Assembly (NCBI RefSeq): GCF_030464365.1
Contig: NZ_VCYI01000010.1
Coordinates: 1-64,000, forward strand
DNA: 64,000 bases
Source of the DNA: Methanoculleus methanifontis
Lineage (GTDB): Archaea; Halobacteriota; Methanomicrobia; Methanomicrobiales; Methanoculleaceae
Direction of reading: 5' to 3'
Under the pieces are notes generated by a model that searched no databases, was not told the DNA's origin, and was given only the letters and a program-made list of their open reading frames with translations. The position numbers and the translations under genes were made by a program. Every line of letters starts with the position of its first letter. Position 1 is the first letter of the stretch. This document shows positions 59,890 through 64,000 of this stretch, piece after piece.

Positions 59890-60335
59890 CTCCTGCTCAG
59901 GATGCTTCATACATCGCATATCGCTATGGGGGAGGAGGCCGGGTGGAGTGGGGGTTACAGATGTCCGCGTACAAGGTAGAGACAGGGGAGGGGGGATGCT
60001 CCCCCCTCGAAACTCTTCGAGTTTCTCAAGCTCGCTTCGCTCGCACTTCCCACCTGACGGTGGTCAAGCTCTGGTTCTACGAACCGTCGCACTCCCCGTC
60101 AGCCCCACAGCGAAGACCTTCGGTCTTCTCGTTTTCGCTTTCGCTCACACAGCGAAACCCTTCGGGTTTCTCGAACTCCTGTCTCGCACCTTCGGTGCTC
60201 ACGTTCCAGTTCTAGCGAACTGTCGCGTCCTGCGGACAGTCGTTCCCCCAATGGCGATATGCGACTGGCAGAAGGGCAGGAGCACGAGCACCAAAGGTGC
60301 GCAGGCCACCAGGTCCACGGTATGGTGACATGCCC
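59890..60335. repeat. Mosaic hairpin-array repeat, site 4
   Basis: TATCGCT (59919-59925) to GGCGATA (60253-60259) encloses GGGGGTTACAG, GTAGAGACAGGGGAGGGGGG, AAACTCTTCGAGTTT, GCTTCGCTCGCAC, CCACCTGACGGTGG, GGTTCTACGAACC and GAAGACCTTCGGTCTTC type units. The right flank (60260-60330) is, on the other strand, GGCCTGCGCACC followed by array ending CCAGTCGCATATCGCC, matching the left part of site 3. The remaining 59720-59890 and 60336-60497 hold no gene I can support. Confidence 0.72.
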
Positions 60336-60497
60336 GAAAATAAGGCCGTTCCGGGGACAAACAGAGGTTGCATCAACCTCATCAGGGTAGAGATGAGGAG
60401 CAGAGAATGGATTTCGACAGAGCCGTTTTTCTCCACTATTGATCTTCACCTCGAGATTACCATTTCATGATTGTGCGCGCACCCGCACAATGGTCAA

Positions 60498-60980
60498 TTA
60501 ATCAATGCGTGTCTGCACTCCTCGCTTGAATTTAAGAGCGGCAGAGTTCATGCAGTAGCGCTGGTTGGTCGGCGGCGGCCCGTCGTCGAAGACGTGGCCC
60601 AGGTGGGCGTCACACCGCCGGCAGAGCACCTCCGTCCGGTTCATGAAGAACCGGGTATCAAGTTCCGTCCTGATGTTCCGGTCTGACACGGGCTTGTAGA
60701 AACTCGGCCAGCCCGTCCCCGACTCAAACTTCGTCTTCGAGGAGAAGAGATGGTTACCACAGCAGACGCAGACGTAGAGTCCGTCCTCCTTGCAGTCGTG
60801 GTACCTCCCGGTGAAGGCCGGCTCCGTGCCCGCCTTCCGCGCAACGGAGAACTCTTCCGGGGTCAGCTGGCGTCGCCACTCCTCGTCGGGTTTGACAACC
60901 CTCTCAACCTCTTCCACCTCCCCGGTCACGGCGTTGCAGACCAACACCCTCCCGGCGGTCTCTTCAGTCTCCCTGAACAT
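60498..60980 (-). CDS. msrB: Peptide-methionine (R)-S-oxide reductase
   Basis: This 160-residue enzyme repairs R-methionine sulfoxide in proteins. The zinc site is Cys71/Cys74 (VCVCCGNH) and Cys120/Cys123 (LCRRCDAH). The catalytic Cys143 lies in NQRYCMNSAALKF. GTGWPSFYKPV and HLGHVFDDGPPPTNQRY are family signatures. The N-terminal extension of about 30 residues (GRVLVCNAVTGEVEEVERVV) looks like a small added domain. A later start at the DEEWRRQLTPEEF segment would give the usual MsrB length. Confidence 0.95.
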   Translation of the reverse strand: MFRETEETAGRVLVCNAVTGEVEEVERVVKPDEEWRRQLTPEEFSVARKAGTEPAFTGRYHDCKEDGLYVCVCCGNHLFSSKTKFESGTGWPSFYKPVSDRNIRTELDTRFFMNRTEVLCRRCDAHLGHVFDDGPPPTNQRYCMNSAALKFKRGVQTRID

Positions 60981-61089
60981 CGGTCACCCTCCTGGTTTCT
61001 GCCGGCCCTTGTCCGGAGAGCAGATAAATCGTTCCCCGTTCCGGATGCGTTTTCGCATTCGTTATATATCCGCCGGTCGATGAACCATC

Positions 61090-61560
61090 ATGAAGAAAGA
61101 CTCCCGTCCGGGAAGGAGCCTTGCAACCCTTATCCTCCTCGGCTGCCTCTTCAGCGCTGCCGTTACGGCGGGCTGCATGAACTCCGCTGACCCGGAGCCG
61201 GAGCCGGAGGACCCGACTCCGGAGGCGACACCGGAGGTTCAGACCACCTACTCGCCCGCCGGGCCGAAACCGTCGTTCTCGGCCAGCGTCACCACGCCCG
61301 AGAAGCGTATGCGCACCGACGGGTCCTGCTACTGGACCGTGACGGGGAGGGTGACCAACGACGGTGACGGGTCCGCGAGAAACGTCGTCGTCCGGTTCAT
61401 GCTCATCGACGACGAGAGCAATATGATCCGGGCGACCGAGACCGTTTTCGCTTCCCGGTTCCAGGCGGGCGAGACGAAGATATTCACCACCGACCCGCTC
61501 CCCGGCGACTGTGACCGGCAGTACCATGCCGGGATCGACGTCACGCACGACATCCCGTAA
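61090..61560 (+). CDS. Putative lipoprotein with FxLYD/CARDB-like domain
   Basis: This 156-residue protein has a signal sequence with a lipobox-like VTAGC (about 25-29), a Pro/Glu-rich linker, and a C-terminal beta domain, VTGRVTNDGDGSARNVVVRF and on. The pattern (small beta-strand-rich with paired exposed motifs) is that of FxLYD/CARDB-type extracellular modules. Two cysteines in the domain could pair. Function is unknown. It is in the same direction as the flavoprotein gene after 48 bases. Confidence 0.65.
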   Translation: MKKDSRPGRSLATLILLGCLFSAAVTAGCMNSADPEPEPEDPTPEATPEVQTTYSPAGPKPSFSASVTTPEKRMRTDGSCYWTVTGRVTNDGDGSARNVVVRFMLIDDESNMIRATETVFASRFQAGETKIFTTDPLPGDCDRQYHAGIDVTHDIP

Positions 61561-61608
61561 GGCCGTGGGCAAGCGTTATCCGGGATACGGGTTTACAGAG
61601 GAGATGAG

Positions 61609-62277
61609 ATGAAGATACTTGGGATTAATGGGAGCCCCCGGGGCTCAAGGAGCCAGACGCTCCGGCTCGTTCAGGCCGTCCTCGACGGGGCGGAAAGCGC
61701 CGGGGCCGACGTAGAACTCGTGGACGTCACGAAGCTCCGGATCGAGTACTGCAACGGGTGCCTGGTCTGCTGCGAGCGGGGGGAGTGCGTCAAGAACGAC
61801 GATTTTGCTGAACTCTACCAGAAGATGCTGGACTGTGACGGGATTGTCCTCGGGTCGCCCAACTACATCGACTCGGTCACCGCCCAGGTAAAGACCATGT
61901 TCGACCGGATGGCGGACGCCATCCACTGCCAGATGTTTCTCGGGAAGTACGGGTGCGCTGTCTCCACGGCAGGCGGCTCCGGGGCGGACGAGGTCGTGGC
62001 GTACCTGAACCGGGTTCTCCAGACCCTGGGCGCAAACACCGTGGGCGGCATCGGCGTGGTGCTCGCCGGCGACCCGGAGACGATCGTGCCTGCGGAGGGG
62101 AGGGCCTACGAGCTCGGGAAGAAGCTCGCAAGAGCCATCGAGAAGAAGGAGACCTATCCCGAGCAGGAGGAACTCCACGCCGCGATGTGTGACCGGATGC
62201 GGGCGCTGGTCACGGCAAACAAGGATCGCTGGCATCACGAGTATGACTACTGGAAGGAAACCGGGCGGATACCCTAG
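61609..62277 (+). CDS. Iron-sulfur flavoprotein (NADPH-dependent FMN reductase family), copy 2
   Basis: This 222-residue protein begins MKILGINGSPRGSRSQTLRL, the FMN phosphate loop. Cys48, Cys51, Cys54 and Cys60 (YCNGCLVCCERGECV) form the compact cluster motif C-x2-C-x2-C-x5-C. LGSPNYIDSVTAQVKTMFDR follows. Such proteins are electron carriers or reductases for oxidants in anaerobic archaea. It lacks the 100-residue N-terminal extension of the copy at 15628-16512. It converges on the HEAT-repeat gene with a 4-base overlap. Confidence 0.9.
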   Translation: MKILGINGSPRGSRSQTLRLVQAVLDGAESAGADVELVDVTKLRIEYCNGCLVCCERGECVKNDDFAELYQKMLDCDGIVLGSPNYIDSVTAQVKTMFDRMADAIHCQMFLGKYGCAVSTAGGSGADEVVAYLNRVLQTLGANTVGGIGVVLAGDPETIVPAEGRAYELGKKLARAIEKKETYPEQEELHAAMCDRMRALVTANKDRWHHEYDYWKETGRIP

Positions 62278-64000
62278 GTCTTCCCCGCTTCTTTCACGCG
62301 GATATCCCCGATGATCCGCTGCAGCCCTTCCCGCGCCTCCGGCTGCGCTTCCTCCCTGTGCGCCAGGTCGAGAGCCGGGATAATCGCCCCGCCCATGTGT
62401 ATCAGGGCCCATTCGGCCCGTTTTCTGACCACGAGCGCATCGTCCTTAAGCGCCCGGACAAGCGGGGCGACGGCGTCCTCTCCCCCGATCCGGTTGATGG
62501 CCCGGACAGCGTTCGCCCGCACCTCGATCAACGGATCGGAGAGAGTTTCCGCAAGAACCGGGATCGCTTCGGCACCGACCCGTTCCACCTCGGCCCACCT
62601 CCCCTGCGCCATGAGGTAGAGCGTACGTTCCGCACGGGTTTCCGGCTTCCAGCCGCCTGCTTCCAGCGCTTCGGCGACCCCCGCCCGGAACGTCTCGTCC
62701 CCCGAGCGGAGCGCGCCGACCAGGTGGCGGCGTATCGTATCGCCGGGATCTTTCAGGGCCTCGAGCGCGGCGTACCTGACTCGGTCGTCTACATCGTGGA
62801 GCGCCAGGACCAACGGTTCTAGGGCAGAGAGATCCCCGATGTAGCCGAGCGACCGCGCGGCGGCAATCTTGACTTCCTCGTCCCTGTCCTGCAACGCCAG
62901 TGTCAGCGGTTTTATCGCCTGTTTGATCCCCATGTACCCGAGCGCCTCCGCCACAGTCGCCCGGACCTCGGTGTCGGGTTCCTGGTGCAGGGAGCCTATC
63001 AGGGCTTCGACTGCCCGCTTGTTCCCGATCCGGCCCAGGTTTCGGGCAGCAACGAGCCTGACGAACCGGTCGTCGTCGTTCAGGGCATCCATGAGCGGCG
63101 TGACCGCGGTCTCACGCATATCACCGAGGATACTGGCCGCAGCGGCCTGGATATCGGGGTCCTCACCCCTGAGCGCATGGATGAGGCCGTCCACGGCGGG
63201 GCGCCCCATCATGATAAGGCGTGTAGCGGCACCGAGTTGCGTGTTCCACTCCTTGTCCTTGAGTGCGCTGATCAGGGTGCCGATATCCTGTTTGCCTGAC
63301 TGCTCGAATATTTCCGTATCTTCCAGCCGCACTTTCCTCTTTTTCTTCTTCCGGGTGCGCTCCTCTTCCTCGACCTGGCTGCCGAGCGTCCTCCGCCATA
63401 CATCTATCACCTGCCGTTTTCTGAGGGCGGCCGCAGCTTTTGCCCTCACTTCCTCCTCATCGTCATCGAGAGCGTAGCGCAGGACGTCGCCTGCACGCTC
63501 GTCCGGTGTCTCCCAGAGGGCATCAATTGCTGCAAGACGCATCTCCTTACTGCCTGTTCTCAGCACATGAGAGAGCGGTTCGATTGCCATGGCACCGAAG
63601 TCGCCCAGGGCCCGGGCAACGCTCCAGCGGACATCCGGTGCTGCATCCCCGAGGTGCGTGATGAGGAGCGGGATAGACTCGGTTGCGCCGATGAGGCCAA
63701 TCGCTTTCGCCGCCGTCACCCGCACGACTGGTAAGGGGTTGTTCAGCGCCTCTTCGAGTTCCCTGAGCACGCCACGGCCGAACTCCGCGACGGCATCCGC
63801 CGCAGCGACCCGGACCCCGTGGTACCGGTCGCGGAAGAGGTGAATGAGCGGCCCAACTGCGCGGCGGTCACCAATACGGCCGAGCGCCGAGGCGACGGCG
63901 ATTCGCACATCTTCTCTTGCGTCACCGAGTGCCTGGACCAGCGCCTCGACGGCATCCGGGTCCCCGATCTCGCCGAGCGCTTCCGCGGCGGCGATGCGGA
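62274..64000 (-). CDS. HEAT-repeat protein, 5' end beyond the window
   Basis: The frame is open to the window edge, about 575 residues being visible. It is built of repeated helix pairs (for example RLVAARNLGRIGNKRAVEALIG and KIAAARSLGYIGDLSALEPLVL), giving about 17 HEAT (PBS-lyase-like) repeats. A charged linker (EEEERTRKKKKRKVRLEDTE) splits two repeat blocks. HEAT repeats are protein-binding scaffolds. An apparent start at 63908 is only a GTG inside the repeat series, and the frame continues upstream as RIAAAEALGEIGDPDAVEAL. The partner is unknown. Confidence 0.85.
   Translation of the reverse strand, partial: RIAAAEALGEIGDPDAVEALVQALGDAREDVRIAVASALGRIGDRRAVGPLIHLFRDRYHGVRVAAADAVAEFGRGVLRELEEALNNPLPVVRVTAAKAIGLIGATESIPLLITHLGDAAPDVRWSVARALGDFGAMAIEPLSHVLRTGSKEMRLAAIDALWETPDERAGDVLRYALDDDEEEVRAKAAAALRKRQVIDVWRRTLGSQVEEEERTRKKKKRKVRLEDTEIFEQSGKQDIGTLISALKDKEWNTQLGAATRLIMMGRPAVDGLIHALRGEDPDIQAAAASILGDMRETAVTPLMDALNDDDRFVRLVAARNLGRIGNKRAVEALIGSLHQEPDTEVRATVAEALGYMGIKQAIKPLTLALQDRDEEVKIAAARSLGYIGDLSALEPLVLALHDVDDRVRYAALEALKDPGDTIRRHLVGALRSGDETFRAGVAEALEAGGWKPETRAERTLYLMAQGRWAEVERVGAEAIPVLAETLSDPLIEVRANAVRAINRIGGEDAVAPLVRALKDDALVVRKRAEWALIHMGGAIIPALDLAHREEAQPEAREGLQRIIGDIRVKEAGKT

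Overview
The window is a 64 kb stretch of a GC-rich methanogenic archaeon, most likely of the order Methanomicrobiales and plausibly Methanoculleus. This placement is inferred from gene content: an F430/siroheme-type tetrapyrrole cluster, a methanogenesis marker 14-like protein, a Tes-type tetraether lipid synthase, CDP-archaeol synthase, archaeal DnaG, UPF0058, a [NiFe] hydrogenase with Hyp maturation genes, and a tRNA with no encoded CCA.

Left end (1-4.6 kb): an edge-truncated gene, two small exported or membrane proteins, two IS5-family insertion sequences (one with a canonical -1 frameshift site, the other with a clean CTAG target duplication), an exported protein whose 5' flank is the IS, a membrane-anchored double winged-helix regulator and tRNA-Gly(GCC). 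4.8-6.6 kb: a PrsW-type membrane protease and a multi-pass membrane protein. 6.7-12.4 kb: a compact overlapping tetrapyrrole operon (precorrin-2 dehydrogenase, hemA, hemB, hemL, hemC, cobA) with no recognisable hemD. 12.7-16.5 kb: ilvD, beta carbonic anhydrase, a Cys-rich thioredoxin-like protein and an iron-sulfur flavoprotein.

16.5-21.8 kb is an accessory island. It holds a GNAT/48-residue toxin-antitoxin-like pair lying between two relics of the same coiled-coil gene, a zinc-finger protein of unknown role, ribbon-helix-helix proteins and lipoproteins. 22-26.2 kb: carAB. 26.3-31.0 kb: a glycine-betaine type ABC transporter with two substrate-binding paralogues that share a long structured 5' leader. 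31.4-40.8 kb: argG, an FMN-binding protein, methanogenesis marker 14, argF-purD-pyrE-carS in one leftward operon, and the divergent tetraether synthase gene. Arginine and pyrimidine genes (carAB, argG, argF, pyrE, pyrC) are spread through the window.

41.5-49.8 kb: alanine dehydrogenase family, then a leftward cluster of [NiFe]-hydrogenase subunits, 2x[4Fe-4S] ferredoxin, V4R-like protein, three roadblock-type proteins, a MinD/ParA ATPase, a probable DUF2226/DUF4388-like protein and the hydrogenase endopeptidase. The regulatory-looking genes are interleaved with the enzyme genes, which is unusual. 49.8-57.3 kb: RimK-type ligase, UPF0058, dnaG, a YggU protein, and the operon hypC-hypA-hypE-GNAT-DUF2156-dihydroorotase. 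58.4-64 kb: methyltransferase, lipoproteins, MsrB, a second iron-sulfur flavoprotein and a large HEAT-repeat protein that runs off the right edge.

The most unusual non-coding signal is a family of mosaic repeats at four intergenic sites (about 35.4, 40.8, 57.5 and 59.9 kb). They are strings of tiny sequence-variable hairpins joined by near-constant linkers, bounded by TATCGCC/GGCGATA junctions and a conserved CACGGTCCACTG block. One copy (57606-58290) has perfect 12-bp terminal inverted repeats, and array sequence reaches into the 3' end of a methyltransferase gene.
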